From: Selenomonas ruminantium AC2024
GTDB taxonomy: Bacteria > Bacillota > Negativicutes > Selenomonadales > Selenomonadaceae
Direction of reading: 5' to 3'
Assembly: GCF_000687995.1 (NCBI RefSeq)
Contig: NZ_JIAC01000001.1
Span: 310,001-374,000, forward strand
Length of the DNA stretch: 64,000 nucleotides
Shown here: positions 7,943 through 17,598 of the stretch, piece after piece
How the letters are laid out: every line of letters starts with the position of its first letter
How positions within the stretch are numbered: the stretch's first letter is position 1
Translations under genes and position numbers: made by a program
Notes under the pieces: model-generated
Told to the model about the DNA's origin: nothing
The model's input: the letters and a program-made list of their open reading frames with translations, nothing else
The model's database searches: none

Positions 7943-8141
7943 TTTTTGACAACCCCTTTCTGTTGTGCTTAGTTGACTTTGTTTACCTTTGTCTATACTT
8001 ACGATTGATAAGGTCAAGCATTACAAAATTTTTTCCAATATCGCACACACCGGACTCGATGCTGCTATAGACAAATTCGCTAAAGCCGGCTTAGTGGCTT
8101 GGGACGCAATCAATGCACGACGGGGTGGGATTATTGACAAA

Positions 8142-8174
8142 AAACCTCTATTCTTCTTAGAAGAATAGAGGTTT
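8142..8174 (-). terminator. terminator of tRNA-Arg(ACG)
   Basis: The 14-bp arms AAACCTCTATTCTT (8142-8155) and AAGAATAGAGGTTT (8161-8174) are followed by TTTTTTG on the minus strand. Confidence 0.85.
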
Positions 8175-8186
8175 ATCATTTCATTA

Positions 8187-8264
8187 TGGTGACCCAGGAG
8201 GGACTCGAACCCCCGACCCTTTGATTCGTAGTCAAATACTCTAATCCAACTGAGCTACTGAGTC
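8187..8264 (-). tRNA. tRNA-Arg(ACG)
   Basis: A full cloverleaf reads on the minus strand: acceptor GACTCAG/CTGGGTC, anticodon loop CTACGAA giving ACG, T-loop GTTCGAGTC, and encoded CCA. The promoter TTGACA-N17-TATAAT is at 8298-8326. Confidence 0.95.
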
Positions 8265-8297
8265 ATTGGTTAACTGCTCTCGCAATCAACAGAAATC

Positions 8298-8326
8298 ATT
8301 ATAGCGTTTACGAGAGCAGGTGTCAA
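8298..8326 (-). promoter_or_regulatory. tRNA-Arg(ACG) promoter
   Basis: Perfect TTGACA and TATAAT boxes with 17-bp spacing on the minus strand, upstream of the tRNA. Confidence 0.8.
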
Positions 8327-8340
8327 TACTTTTTTTGAAA

Positions 8341-9837
8341 TTATTTTTCCAAAACTGCCTCTGCTTCCACTTCAGCTTCTGCATCATCCTGTTTATTGAT
8401 CAGGCGATTAAGCAGGGGAACTGTCAGGGCCATAACCAGCGTTACGCCCAGCGTAACCATACCAATCTGCGTGAACACGTCAGAGTAAACGCCCAGCGTC
8501 AGCACAGGGTCGGTTACATCCTTCGGCACAGCCGTGAGGCTGGCTACCCAGCCGCCGATGATAGAAGAAATAGCCGTGGTCAGGAACCATGCGCCCATCA
8601 GGAAGCCGATGAGTTTCTGCGGCACGAGTTTGGAAATCATGGAAAGGCCCAGACCGCTGATGAGAAGCTCGCCAATGGAGCTCAGGAAGTAGGAACCTAC
8701 CAACCACCAAGCCGATACAATACCTGCTTCGCTGGCAAAGTTAGCCGAGAAGCCAACCACAAGGAAGGAACCTGCCGTCAGCAGCATGCCCAGCGCAAAC
8801 TTAGCCGGCATCGAAAGGTCTTTGCCCTGGCTGCCGAAACGGGAATAGAAGTATGCCAAAACCGGGCTGGCCAGCATAATCCAGAACGGATTGAGGGTCT
8901 GGAACACCTGCGCATCAGGGATGTTAATGCCCATAATGCTGTGTTCCACGTTTTTAATCGCAAAGAAGTTGAGCGACGTCGGCATCTGATTATACAGCGT
9001 GAAGAACACGATAGCTTCCACAATCAGAATCATAGCCGCAATCATATGGCTGCGGGTAGCACCAGAAGACTGGAAAATCATCTTGATGAATACACCGTAC
9101 ACCAGAATACCAATGATAAGGAGCAGCCAGTGTGCTACGGACAGATGGCTGAGCAACCAGCTGGATATAAAGGTCATAGCCACAACGCCAGCAATCGTTG
9201 CCAGGAGTTTCGGCATGGACAGTTTTTCAGCACCTGCCGGAGAGTCAATGCCGCGTACCAGATGACGGAAACTTACGAAGCCGCCAATAGCCAGCACCAG
9301 CCCCATAGCGCAAATCATAAAGCCCAGGTCAAGGCCGTACTGCGCACCAATGATAGGCACGAGCAGCATGGAAACGAAAGAACCGATATTTACGGCCATG
9401 TAGTACATGGTAAAGGCACTGTCCAGTTCTTCCTCTGCACCTTCATAGAGTTTGGAGAGCAGGGAGGACGGGTTTGCCTTGAAGATACCATTACCGCAGG
9501 CAATAGCACCGAGTGCCAGGAACACCATATCCTTGTTGGTACCAGCCATGCCCATCATGAAGTAACCAATCATGAGCACCGCTGCGCCCAACGTAATCGT
9601 GCGCTGGGTCCCTAGCACTTTATCGCCTAAAAAGCCGCCAATGGATACATAACCATATACCATGGCGCTGAATGCACCAAATACTACGAAAGACTCTGCA
9701 TCTTCCATGCCCAGGCTCTTAACAAAGAAACCTGCCAAAACGGCCTGCAGGCCATAAAAACCAAACCGTTCCCAAAACTCCAGGAAGAAAAGCATATTAA
9801 ACGCCTTTTTACGGTTCACCGGTTGCGTTCCAACCAT
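8341..9837 (-). CDS. POT/PTR-family proton-coupled di/tripeptide transporter
   Basis: The 498-residue polytopic inner-membrane protein has the POT signature EFWERFGFYG near the N-terminus (ExxERFxYYG) and the FYxxINxG-like segment YYMAVNIGS. The length and 12-14 hydrophobic segments fit DtpT/DtpA peptide:H+ symporters. The start at 9837 is set by GGAG 9 nt upstream; the longer frame to 9912 runs over the promoter TATAAT near 9911-9916. It is monocistronic, next to tRNA-Arg. Confidence 0.9.
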   Translation of the reverse strand: MVGTQPVNRKKAFNMLFFLEFWERFGFYGLQAVLAGFFVKSLGMEDAESFVVFGAFSAMVYGYVSIGGFLGDKVLGTQRTITLGAAVLMIGYFMMGMAGTNKDMVFLALGAIACGNGIFKANPSSLLSKLYEGAEEELDSAFTMYYMAVNIGSFVSMLLVPIIGAQYGLDLGFMICAMGLVLAIGGFVSFRHLVRGIDSPAGAEKLSMPKLLATIAGVVAMTFISSWLLSHLSVAHWLLLIIGILVYGVFIKMIFQSSGATRSHMIAAMILIVEAIVFFTLYNQMPTSLNFFAIKNVEHSIMGINIPDAQVFQTLNPFWIMLASPVLAYFYSRFGSQGKDLSMPAKFALGMLLTAGSFLVVGFSANFASEAGIVSAWWLVGSYFLSSIGELLISGLGLSMISKLVPQKLIGFLMGAWFLTTAISSIIGGWVASLTAVPKDVTDPVLTLGVYSDVFTQIGMVTLGVTLVMALTVPLLNRLINKQDDAEAEVEAEAVLEK

Positions 9838-10255
9838 AAAACATTCTCCTAACTTCTTACAAATTACACATACAACAACGCATTTCCCACAATGTTTGTT
9901 ACGAGTAGACATTATAGCACAAATTTAAGTATCTGCAAACCACCCGTAAGTGTAAAAACTGTTACATGGACAACTATACATTTTTTGCCTCTGTATTTCA
10001 AAGACATTTGTCTTTATATTAAACTACTATCCAATCATCATAATGCCACATCCTCATCCAAGGAAATATATGCTATAAAAATAACACAAAAAATTTATCG
10101 TATATGTAAAGATGTATTTTTATCACTACAAGGCCATAAAATGTCCACAATCTGTATACACTACCCCCGCCTGCAAATTGACATTTGAAGGATATTTGTT
10201 ACAATAATAGCGGACATGCAGTCCATTACTTTATTGCAGAAAGAAAGGTTTTATC
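9838..10255. other. AT-rich divergent intergenic region
   Basis: This 418-bp stretch holds the transporter promoter (TATAAT at about 9911-9916, minus strand) and, at its right end, a plus-strand promoter for the next gene (TTGACA-N16-TACAAT, about 10178-10205). A 98-codon frame in it lacks a ribosome site and overlaps the promoter. I see nothing else. Confidence 0.6.
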
Positions 10256-10642
10256 ATGCTCTACATCGTTACCTGTCTTATAACAGAGGAAGCCAGTACG
10301 GAGTTTTCCATCATTGGCGCCGCCGCCGACAAAAAAAAGGCCGCCGCTATGGCCGCCGAAATTTACAAGGATTATAACAAGGTTGCATCCTTCCAGAATA
10401 TCGAAATGATTACGGAGTGGCTGGCCACCCGCAGCAGCTATTCCTTCCGCAAAGACAAAAGTCATCGCCTGCAGCTGGCCATCACTGAAGTGGATGCCGA
10501 AACGGAAACCGCCAATAAGCAGGTAATCTTCTCTGCCGCCGCTGAACAGGACGAGCTCATGCGCAAGGTCAGCCAGGCACTCTTTGAGGGCAAACACACC
10601 GCCGAGCGCGGTGGCGAAGTGCCCTCCTGCCCGATAGGTTAA
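10256..10642 (+). CDS. Conserved-looking hypothetical protein (128 aa)
   Basis: I do not recognise a family. The gene has its own promoter (TTGACA-N16-TACAAT) and a GAAAGAAAGG ribosome site. The product is soluble, Ala/Glu/Lys-rich and probably alpha/beta: a beta start (MLYIVTCLI), an Ala/Lys-rich helix (AAADKKKAAAMAAEIYK) and a mixed C-terminal half. It has no signal peptide or membrane segment. It is single, facing away from the transporter, with a long hairpin downstream. Confidence 0.65.
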   Translation: MLYIVTCLITEEASTEFSIIGAAADKKKAAAMAAEIYKDYNKVASFQNIEMITEWLATRSSYSFRKDKSHRLQLAITEVDAETETANKQVIFSAAAEQDELMRKVSQALFEGKHTAERGGEVPSCPIG

Positions 10643-10692
10643 CCAACCCACCGCCTCCACGGCCATATGTGCTAAACACATATAAAAAGCCA

Positions 10693-10774
10693 GCCCGTGT
10701 GACTGGTGATGTTTTTCCGCAGCTTTTGACAAGCCTGTCTATGGCGAAGGAAAAATATTACCAGTCACACGGGC
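10693..10774. repeat. 82-bp long-stem hairpin between convergent genes
   Basis: The outer arms GCCCGTGTGACTGGT (10693-10707) and ACCAGTCACACGGGC (10760-10774) pair perfectly. The inner parts are TTTTTCC (10712-10718) with GGAAAAA (10749-10755) and an apical GACA/TGTC. It probably ends both the plus-strand gene and tRNA-Arg(CCT). It resembles in architecture the hairpins at 27197, 31988, 32433 and 34767. Confidence 0.75.
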
Positions 10775-10855
10775 GTCTTAGTACCACAATGTAAATGATA
10801 TAAACTATGCAATATATACACTAAACCCGTCACCGGGCATCTTTTGCATATAAAC

Positions 10856-10932
10856 TGGTGCGATTGGCGCGATTCGAACGCGCGACCTGCCGCTTAGGAG
10901 GCGGACGCTCTATCCAACTGAGCTACAACCGC
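10856..10932 (-). tRNA. tRNA-Arg(CCT)
   Basis: The cloverleaf reads on the minus strand with acceptor GCGGTTG/CAATCGC, anticodon loop CTCCTAA (CCT), T-arm GTTCGAATC and encoded CCA. A weak promoter with TATACT lies just upstream. Confidence 0.93.
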
Positions 10933-10967
10933 AACATAGATTAGTATAGCAGAAATCCTGCCAAATG

Positions 10968-11000
10968 AAAAGCCTTGCCGCAAAATCGGCAAGGCCTTTC
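10968..11000 (-). terminator. murA terminator
   Basis: The arms GCCTTGCCG and CGGCAAGGC are followed by CTTTTCATTT on the minus strand, immediately after the murA stop. Confidence 0.8.
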
Positions 11001-11004
11001 TATT

Positions 11005-12270
11005 TTAGGAATCCCGGCGGCAGATATCTGCGCCCAGTCCTACTAATTTATCTACTAAGTTATCATAGCCACGGTCGATATGATGGATGTAGCCCACCTG
11101 GGTTTCCCCTTCGGCTACGAGACCAGCCAGCACCATAGCAGCACCGGCGCGCAGGTCAGTGGCTTTCACCTGACAACCCGTCAAGGTTTCCACGCCCTCC
11201 ACCACAGAGGTACGGCCATCAATCTTGATGTTGGAGCCCATGCGCTTGAGTTCATCCACATGCATAAAGCGGTTCTCGAACACCGTTTCCGTCACGAGGC
11301 CAGTGCCCTCCGAGATAGCCAGCATAGCCATAAACTGCGCCTGCATATCCGTCGGAAAGCCCGGATACGGCATGGTCTTGATATCCACGGCCTTGGTCCG
11401 CTTGTCGCAGGTCACGCGGATGCCATCCACATCTTCTTCAATGGTAACGCCAGCTTCCTTGAGCTTGGCGATAACCGGTTTCAGATGTTCGCTGATGGCG
11501 TTTTCGATATAGACATCCCCCTGCGTCATGGCAGCGGCTACCATATAGGTACCTGCTTCAATGCGGTCAGGAATGATGGTGTAATCACGGCCTGTCAGTT
11601 TGGGCACACCTTCGATCTTGATGACGTTGGTACCCGCACCGCGAATCTTAGCGCCCATCACATTGAGGTAATTGGCCAAATCCACAATTTCCGGTTCCTG
11701 CGCGGGATTTTCCAGCACCGTAACACCTTCTGCCATGGAGGCAGCCATCAGAATGTTCTCCGTAGCTCCTACGCTGGGGAAGTCCAGATAGATTTTCGCA
11801 CCTTTGAGGCCTTCCGGAGCCGTGGCTTCGATAAAGCCGTGGCCAATCTTAATCTTGGCTCCGAGGGCTTCAAAACCTTTCAAGTGCAGGTCGATGGGAC
11901 GGGTGCCAATGGCACAGCCGCCGGGCAGGGAGATTTTCGCCTGTCCGCAGCGAGCCAGAAGCGGCCCCATAATCAGGAAAGATGCCCGCATCTTGCGCAC
12001 CAAATCATACGGCGCTTCGCAGCTGCCGATTACCGTGCTGTCCACATTCAGCTGATGCTTTTCCTCATCAAATTCTGCCTTGACCCCTAATTTCTTCAAG
12101 ACCTCGGTAATGGTGTGTACATCTTCCAGAGCCGGGACTTCGTCCAAGAGGCTTGCCCGCTCCTGGCCCAAAAGGGTGGCTGCAATGATGGGCAGCACCG
12201 CATTTTTGGCCCCGCTGATTTTTACGCGCCCTTTAAGTGGACGTCCCCCATGTATAATCAACTTTTCCAT
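11005..12270 (-). CDS. murA: UDP-N-acetylglucosamine 1-carboxyvinyltransferase MurA
   Basis: The 421-residue enzyme transfers enolpyruvate from PEP to UDP-GlcNAc, the first committed step of peptidoglycan synthesis in the cytoplasm. The N-terminal [18 protein letters not shown] and the active-site loop [17 protein letters not shown] with Cys119 are present, so it should be fosfomycin-sensitive. The start at 12270 (MEKLIIHGG) fits the family and has AGGAGG upstream; the track to 12306 adds a non-homologous extension. The promoter TTGTAA-N17-TAAACT is at 12322-12350. Confidence 0.96.
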   Translation of the reverse strand: MEKLIIHGGRPLKGRVKISGAKNAVLPIIAATLLGQERASLLDEVPALEDVHTITEVLKKLGVKAEFDEEKHQLNVDSTVIGSCEAPYDLVRKMRASFLIMGPLLARCGQAKISLPGGCAIGTRPIDLHLKGFEALGAKIKIGHGFIEATAPEGLKGAKIYLDFPSVGATENILMAASMAEGVTVLENPAQEPEIVDLANYLNVMGAKIRGAGTNVIKIEGVPKLTGRDYTIIPDRIEAGTYMVAAAMTQGDVYIENAISEHLKPVIAKLKEAGVTIEEDVDGIRVTCDKRTKAVDIKTMPYPGFPTDMQAQFMAMLAISEGTGLVTETVFENRFMHVDELKRMGSNIKIDGRTSVVEGVETLTGCQVKATDLRAGAAMVLAGLVAEGETQVGYIHHIDRGYDNLVDKLVGLGADICRRDS

Positions 12271-12321
12271 TAAGTTCCTTATCCTCCTAGTAGTCATGCT
12301 CTTCAAAAAGCACCAACCAAT

Positions 12322-12350
12322 AGTTTACCATTAACCGTCAGTCTTTACAA
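12322..12350 (-). promoter_or_regulatory. murA promoter
   Basis: TTGTAA and TAAACT with 17-bp spacing on the minus strand, about 50 bp before the murA start. Confidence 0.55.
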
Positions 12351-12386
12351 TAGGTTAGTTTTACTTTTGCCCAGGAACGCTTCCCC

Positions 12387-14336
12387 TTAGCGTTCCACTA
12401 TCAGCGAGGCATGAATCACATTGTCAATGATGTAGCCTGTTGCAAATTTCGTCTCGCCCGGAGTCACCGGTTTCTTGCCCAGCTTGTCGAGGTTGCTGAC
12501 CCGCTCTTTGCTCTGCTGCATAGCGGCCTGCTGCGCCTCCTGCATGGCACCCTTGCTGACCGGTTTCTGTACCTGTCCCGGAGCAATGACGATTTCATTG
12601 TTCTTGCCGGCTCTTTCCAGCTTTTTCAGTTTATCTTCCGTGGTCTGCTTGTTGTCGCCTTCGCTGACCACATCCACGCCGGACTGCTGCAGGAGCATCA
12701 GCGTGGTGACAGGCACCAGCCCGCCGCCCCGAATATCCAGATTCAGCGTACCGCTGGGCTGTGCCACGGGTACCGTGTACGGAATAATCAACGTTTCCTT
12801 GGCTTTGCGATAGGGTTTGATGGTGGTGGTGAATTTCACCGTCTCACCGGGTTTGACCTTTTTCTTGTCCGGTACGGCCGAAATCAGCGAAGCCGTTTTG
12901 CGGTCGCCGTCCACGGTAATGTCCACCTGTACATCGATGATGTCCGATTCCTTGTCGGAATTCTGGCAGATGGTGCTCATGGCCTGCATAAGCTCTGCCA
13001 TGGCAATCTGGCCTACATCCGCCGTGTTATAGAACATATTATCTCTTGCGACCACACCATCCTTCACCGCATCAGTACGAATCTTGAAGCCGACTTTGGC
13101 TGTGCTGCCGCTGAGATTATCGCTAGTCTTGGAAAGCGCCGCATAGGCAATACCCCCGGAAAGCTGCGGCAGGAAATCCTCATCATAGGCAATCCGTGCA
13201 CCGTAGTTTTCACTGCGGGAAAGGCCGTTGTCCTTGACATTGACCTTGATGGGAACCACCGATGGGAACTGTCCCAAAGTCCCGGCAATGCCCGTAGCCC
13301 GGTCCTGACTAATACGGCCGATGATATTGCCGATATTGGCCACCTTCATGCCGTTGCTCTGACCGCTGATGGTGCCCACTACAGTGGCATCGGTCATAAA
13401 ATAGTTCACATTGCCCCGATGGAGGAAGGGATGGCCAAAGGCCAGAATCCGCTTGCCGTCCACGGCCGTAACCGTGCCCGTAGCACCTACGGCAAAGTCA
13501 CCATAAGTAACCGCCACGCCCACTGCCGAGCCCGGTTCGAGCGTTGCATGGTAGTCGGTCTTATTCATATCCGCTGCACTCGGTGCGCCCATGGGCAGGA
13601 ACTTGTAACTGCCCTGCGGGTCAATCTGGCGCTTCAGAAAATCCAAGCCTGCCTGATTGAAGCCGGAAAAATACATGACATCCTTGGGTTCTGCGTTGGC
13701 ATCTGCATTCTTTTCCGCATCGGAAGCAGGCTGTTTTTCCTTGCCCTTTTCCTTATCAGCAGCTACTGCCGCCCGCGCTCTGTCCAGAAGTTCATCCCCA
13801 TAAACTTTCTTATCCTGGGATTTAGCCCGTTCTTCCTGCTTTTTCTTCTTCTCGGCCTCAGCCTTTTCCCGCGTTTCCGCCGCTTTCTTGATATTTATCG
13901 TGGAAATATGCGTCTTGTTCTTCTTGTCCGGCATGGACCAAAGGGGCAGCATCTCATCAATCGGCGTAATGAAGAAGGTATACGGCGTCATATCCTTGAT
14001 ACCTGCCGCCACGGCGCCGATAAGATAGCCATCCACATAGACCGGACTGCCGCTCATGCCCTGCAGGATGCCGCCGGTCTGCTCAATCACAGGGCCGGAA
14101 GCCTTAGCCATAATCATGGGCTGGGAGCCTTTGCCGTTGTCCATATTGCCCACGATATCCACCTGGAAATTCCGCAGCTCGCCGCTACTGTCAATCACCG
14201 TGTAGGCCGTGCCCGACATCCCTTCCGTTACCTGACTGTGGGGCAGTATCGGGTCCATAGCCATCCCTGCAGTCGGCGGCACAGCCAGCATGGCCGCCAT
14301 TCCTAAAGCAGCCACTTTCCTTATATATTTACGCAA
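12387..14336 (-). CDS. SpoIVB-type S55 peptidase domain protein
   Basis: The 649-residue protein has a signal peptide (about 1-26). The N-terminal half resembles the SpoIVB S55 serine peptidase: TEGMSGTAYTV, VIEQTGGILQGMSGSPVYVD with the GMSGSP nucleophile motif, and later ILAFGHPFLHRG. A Lys/Glu/Ala-rich charged linker (about 145-220) interrupts the region. The C-terminal half is Ig-like, without clear motifs. SpoIVB signals across the forespore membranes in Bacillus, but nothing here suggests sporulation, so an envelope role is more likely. The start is TTG with GAGGTG upstream. Confidence 0.8.
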   Translation of the reverse strand: MRKYIRKVAALGMAAMLAVPPTAGMAMDPILPHSQVTEGMSGTAYTVIDSSGELRNFQVDIVGNMDNGKGSQPMIMAKASGPVIEQTGGILQGMSGSPVYVDGYLIGAVAAGIKDMTPYTFFITPIDEMLPLWSMPDKKNKTHISTINIKKAAETREKAEAEKKKKQEERAKSQDKKVYGDELLDRARAAVAADKEKGKEKQPASDAEKNADANAEPKDVMYFSGFNQAGLDFLKRQIDPQGSYKFLPMGAPSAADMNKTDYHATLEPGSAVGVAVTYGDFAVGATGTVTAVDGKRILAFGHPFLHRGNVNYFMTDATVVGTISGQSNGMKVANIGNIIGRISQDRATGIAGTLGQFPSVVPIKVNVKDNGLSRSENYGARIAYDEDFLPQLSGGIAYAALSKTSDNLSGSTAKVGFKIRTDAVKDGVVARDNMFYNTADVGQIAMAELMQAMSTICQNSDKESDIIDVQVDITVDGDRKTASLISAVPDKKKVKPGETVKFTTTIKPYRKAKETLIIPYTVPVAQPSGTLNLDIRGGGLVPVTTLMLLQQSGVDVVSEGDNKQTTEDKLKKLERAGKNNEIVIAPGQVQKPVSKGAMQEAQQAAMQQSKERVSNLDKLGKKPVTPGETKFATGYIIDNVIHASLIVER

Positions 14337-14429
14337 AACAATTCACCTCATTTGCTCGCTTTTAATCATTATTTTTTTATTATATCGTGATTAAGACGTT
14401 TTTGCCATAGGCACAAAGTCCCATTCGGA

Positions 14430-15929
14430 TTATTTATTGGTGAGAACCAGTGCCGACCCCACGGAACGCTCATGGCCATCACTCGGCGAGTTCTGCAGTT
14501 GGCCGCCCACTACCAGAGCGCTGGAACCGCCGCCATCCAGATTCATGGCGTCCTTGGCGCCCATCTTCACCAGCAGTTTTGCCCAATCGGTGAGGGTCAG
14601 GCCCTTGCTGCTCGCCTGGCGGCCATCTACCACGCCAAAGAGGTAATTGCCGTTTTTAAGGATGGCCACTGCACTGCGGGGAGCACGCCCATAGCGAATA
14701 TCCGAGGGGAACTGTTCGGCTCCAGCCGTTACGTTCACCTGACCATTCTGCACCAGACGCGGGCCGGCGCCCATGATTTCCAAAGCCTGATTCCAGGGAG
14801 CGCCCAGTTCCTGGGAGATAACCGCCCGGTCTCCGACCTTGACTCCGGCAAAGGCATCTGCAACCTTACCATGCACCGATATCACGCAGCCATTCTTGGG
14901 AATTACGGAATTGCCCGTGTTGATGGCCGTTACCTTGCCATTTACCACGGTGTATTCGCGGCCAAACTCATTGGTTCGCGTACGGCTGCCGTACCAGTGA
15001 TTGTAAACGGTCAGATTGTCCGCACCGCGCTCCGCATCCACACCGGATATCGGCTGTGTCACTTTTCCCAGAGTTACACGGCCCGTGTAGGTGACCTGCC
15101 CCATGAAGGGCTTGCCGTCCGAGCCGATGCCCAGCGCGGTGCGCCGATAATAAGTAGTGCCTGCCATATCGCCATCAATCTTCACCATGCCGATGGCATC
15201 GCCATTGCCGGCAAAATAGGTGGCATTGACGGCCGCCACCGCATCCGTCATATCGGAGATGCCACTGGTGGTCTGCAGCCCCGGCACCCGCCCGCGAGCC
15301 AGTACCGGCTTAATCTTATAGAGATTCTTGTCCGCTTCGATAAAGTACGCGGAAATCTGCCCGGCATCATCCCAGTAGACATACTCACGGCTTGCCAGTC
15401 CCGGCGCCACCATTTCCGTATACAGGCCATCATAATGGAGATTCATCACATTGCCACCGGTAATGGTCGTGCCCGGTTTCTTATTGGTACCCGGCTTAAC
15501 CTGTCCCGCAGGTTTCTGCGCCTGCTTGCGATTGCTTCCCGCTGCCTGCGGCAGTATATCGATAAAGACGCGGGCAGGATTCGCAAGCTTTGCCACCTTA
15601 TAGGTCAGCCCGGGCTTCAGCCGCACCGACACCAGAAGATGCCCGTTCTTCTCCGTATAGGACACCTTCTCAATGCGGGAGCTGGAGAAGGATTTTTCAT
15701 CAATACTGCGCTTGTCCGCATTGTAAAAGTCCAATGTCACCGTCCGCTTGTCGCTGGAAACCGTCACATTGTAGCGGGGCATTGCTGACCAGTCAAAAAC
15801 CACCCGGTCATGTGCCGAGCCGGAATGATAGCGCACGGAATTGAGGTCCGCTGCCTCAGACCAGGCAGGAACACCTAATAAAGATACGGCCAATGTCAAA
15901 GCCGTCAAATTGCGTTTATTGAAAAACAA
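14430..15929 (-). CDS. AMIN-domain and phosphodiester glycosidase (NAGPA-like) exported protein
   Basis: The 499-residue protein has a signal peptide (cleavage after about AWSEA, 26). An AMIN-like domain (about 30-130, YNVTVSSDKRTVTLDFYN and ARVFIDILP) follows, which in other proteins binds peptidoglycan. The C-terminal NAGPA-type domain (about 170-499) has AVNATYFAGNGD, RSAVAILKNG and the end block NLDGGGSSALVVGG. The family cleaves sugar phosphodiesters or binds envelope glycans; the substrate here is unknown. The start is TTG, 7 nt after GGGAGG. It lies between the S55 protein and the flagellar operon. Confidence 0.82.
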   Translation of the reverse strand: MFFNKRNLTALTLAVSLLGVPAWSEAADLNSVRYHSGSAHDRVVFDWSAMPRYNVTVSSDKRTVTLDFYNADKRSIDEKSFSSSRIEKVSYTEKNGHLLVSVRLKPGLTYKVAKLANPARVFIDILPQAAGSNRKQAQKPAGQVKPGTNKKPGTTITGGNVMNLHYDGLYTEMVAPGLASREYVYWDDAGQISAYFIEADKNLYKIKPVLARGRVPGLQTTSGISDMTDAVAAVNATYFAGNGDAIGMVKIDGDMAGTTYYRRTALGIGSDGKPFMGQVTYTGRVTLGKVTQPISGVDAERGADNLTVYNHWYGSRTRTNEFGREYTVVNGKVTAINTGNSVIPKNGCVISVHGKVADAFAGVKVGDRAVISQELGAPWNQALEIMGAGPRLVQNGQVNVTAGAEQFPSDIRYGRAPRSAVAILKNGNYLFGVVDGRQASSKGLTLTDWAKLLVKMGAKDAMNLDGGGSSALVVGGQLQNSPSDGHERSVGSALVLTNK

Positions 15930-15954
15930 AATATGACCTCCCTAAATAGAAATC

Positions 15955-15976
15955 GGGACGGCCCTTTCACCGTCCC
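15955..15976 (-). terminator. terminator of the flagellar rod/ring operon
   Basis: A GGGACGG/CCGTCCC hairpin directly after the flgJ stop, followed by GATTTCTATTT on the minus strand. Confidence 0.65.
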
Positions 15977-15985
15977 GCCTTCCAT

Positions 15986-16438
15986 TCATTTTATCACATT
16001 TTGCGCTGCATTGCGACTCTCAACCTGCGGTTTGAGCTGTTTGTACATCATATCCGCAATACCAATGCCGCCGCCCGCCGCCACGTTCTTCATCAGTTCG
16101 TCATCCCGCATATCCTGAAAAATTTTCAGGGCATGGGACTCGCCGAAAAGTGTGTTTTCCGGCACCGTGGCCCGCATTTGGCGATACATCATATTGAGAA
16201 AGATGGCTTCAAAGCCCTCGCAGGCTTTTCTAAGTTCTTTATCCCGCTTTTCCATGGCCTTGGCTTCCTGAAGAGCCGCTGCCTCCTTGGGGTTCAAGGC
16301 TTTTTCTGCCCGGCCCTGTACCTCCTCAAGAATCTTGGAGAACTTCACCGAGTCAGCCGCGGCTTTGGCCGAATTATAACTGGTGTTGCCGCTCCCCTCC
16401 AGACCTGGCGCTGTAAGTGGTCCTATCTGCATTGCCAT
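15986..16438 (-). CDS. flgJ: FlgJ-like rod-binding protein (rod-capping domain only)
   Basis: The 150-residue protein matches the N-terminal half of FlgJ: KACEGFEAIFLNMMYRQMR, then ENTLFGESHALKIFQDM and the AAGGGIGIADMMYKQL tail. The muramidase half found in enterobacterial FlgJ is absent, as is common in other phyla. It caps the growing rod in the periplasm. The start at 16438 is preferred over GTG at 16441 because AGGAGG lies 6 nt upstream. It is the last gene of the flgF-G-A-H-I-J operon. Confidence 0.9.
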   Translation of the reverse strand: MAMQIGPLTAPGLEGSGNTSYNSAKAAADSVKFSKILEEVQGRAEKALNPKEAAALQEAKAMEKRDKELRKACEGFEAIFLNMMYRQMRATVPENTLFGESHALKIFQDMRDDELMKNVAAGGGIGIADMMYKQLKPQVESRNAAQNVIK

Positions 16439-16460
16439 CACCTGCCTCCTGCAAAGAATC

Positions 16461-17579
16461 TTAAATCAGCTGCAGGTCTGCATGAATAGCCCCAGCGGCC
16501 TTCATTGCCTGCAGGATGGAAATAATATCTCGTGGGGTTGCTCCTACTGCGTTGAGCGCCCCGACAATATCGTTGATATTGGCCGTAGCCGGCAGTACCA
16601 CGGTGCTGGCCTTATCCTCCGTCACGGTCACATCCGTATTCTTGGTCACGATGGTAGTACCATAGCTGAAGGGGTCCGGCTGATTGGCATTTTCGTTTTT
16701 CTGCACCCGGATGGAAAGGCCGCCCTGCGTGATAGCGATTTCGTCCACCGATACATCACCGCCCATGACAATGGTACCCGTGCGCTCGCTCACCACAATC
16801 TTGGCCACATTATCCGGTATAATCGGCAGTTCCTCAATGGACGCCACAAAGCCCACGACATTCCCACGGAAATAGGAAGGAATGTTTAGGTCAATACGCC
16901 CGGGGTTCACGGCATGCGCCACGTTCCCATACTGGGAGTTGATGGCTGCCGCCATGCGGGTTGCCGTGGTGAAATCCGGATGGGCGAGGGACAGCGAAAT
17001 ACGCCCGTTAGTGCCCAAATCATCCTCCACCGTCCGTTCCACGATAGCCCCATTGGGCGTCATGCCCACCGTGGGAAAGTTCTTGGTTGCCGTGGAATTA
17101 TTGCCTCCACGGCCAGCCTGAAAGCCACCGGTAGAAACAGGGCCCTGTGCCACGGCATAGACATTGCCGTTGCCCGCCTTCAGCGGCGTCTGCAGGAGCG
17201 TCCCCCCCTGGATGCTTTTCGCATCGCCCAGGGACGATATCGTCGTATCAATCGTATCCCCCTCACGCACGAAGGGCGGCAAGGTAGCCGTTACCATAAC
17301 CGCTGCCACATTGGAGGATTTCAGGGAACCCTGATTTACCGCCACGCCGTAAGTCTTCAGCATATTTACAATGGACTGTACCGTTTCCGTGGATTTATTG
17401 GAATCGCCGCTGCCGTTAAGCCCTACCACCAAACCATAGCCCATGAGCTGGTTGGAGCGGACGCCCTGCACCTTGGCAATATCCTTTATTCGTGTCACCG
17501 CATTATCTGCCGAAGCCAGCGAGGGGATTCCCCCTAAAACCAACGCTCCGGCCAATAAACAAGCCAATACTCTTTTCAT
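16461..17579 (-). CDS. flgI: Flagellar P-ring protein FlgI
   Basis: The 372-residue protein has a signal peptide (about 1-24) and FlgI signatures: TRIKDIAKVQGVRSNQLMGY, GLVVGLNGSGDSNKS, and a C-terminal GALNAVGATPRDIISILQAM. It forms the P ring around the rod in the peptidoglycan layer. P and L rings are made by bacteria with an outer membrane, so flgH/flgI are strong evidence for a diderm. The gene is 19 bp after flgH. Confidence 0.97.
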   Translation of the reverse strand: MKRVLACLLAGALVLGGIPSLASADNAVTRIKDIAKVQGVRSNQLMGYGLVVGLNGSGDSNKSTETVQSIVNMLKTYGVAVNQGSLKSSNVAAVMVTATLPPFVREGDTIDTTISSLGDAKSIQGGTLLQTPLKAGNGNVYAVAQGPVSTGGFQAGRGGNNSTATKNFPTVGMTPNGAIVERTVEDDLGTNGRISLSLAHPDFTTATRMAAAINSQYGNVAHAVNPGRIDLNIPSYFRGNVVGFVASIEELPIIPDNVAKIVVSERTGTIVMGGDVSVDEIAITQGGLSIRVQKNENANQPDPFSYGTTIVTKNTDVTVTEDKASTVVLPATANINDIVGALNAVGATPRDIISILQAMKAAGAIHADLQLI

Positions 17580-17598
17580 AAATAGCCTCCGTATCCTG

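Noticed and set aside
8010-8168. Open frame (…GLDAAIDKFAKAGLVAWDAINARRGG…) upstream of the peptide genes
   Set aside because: It looks protein-like but has no start codon or ribosome site and runs into the tRNA terminator. It may be a gene remnant; I cannot identify it.
9892-10188. 98-codon plus-strand frame before the hypothetical gene
   Set aside because: No ribosome site, overlaps the transporter promoter, low-complexity composition.
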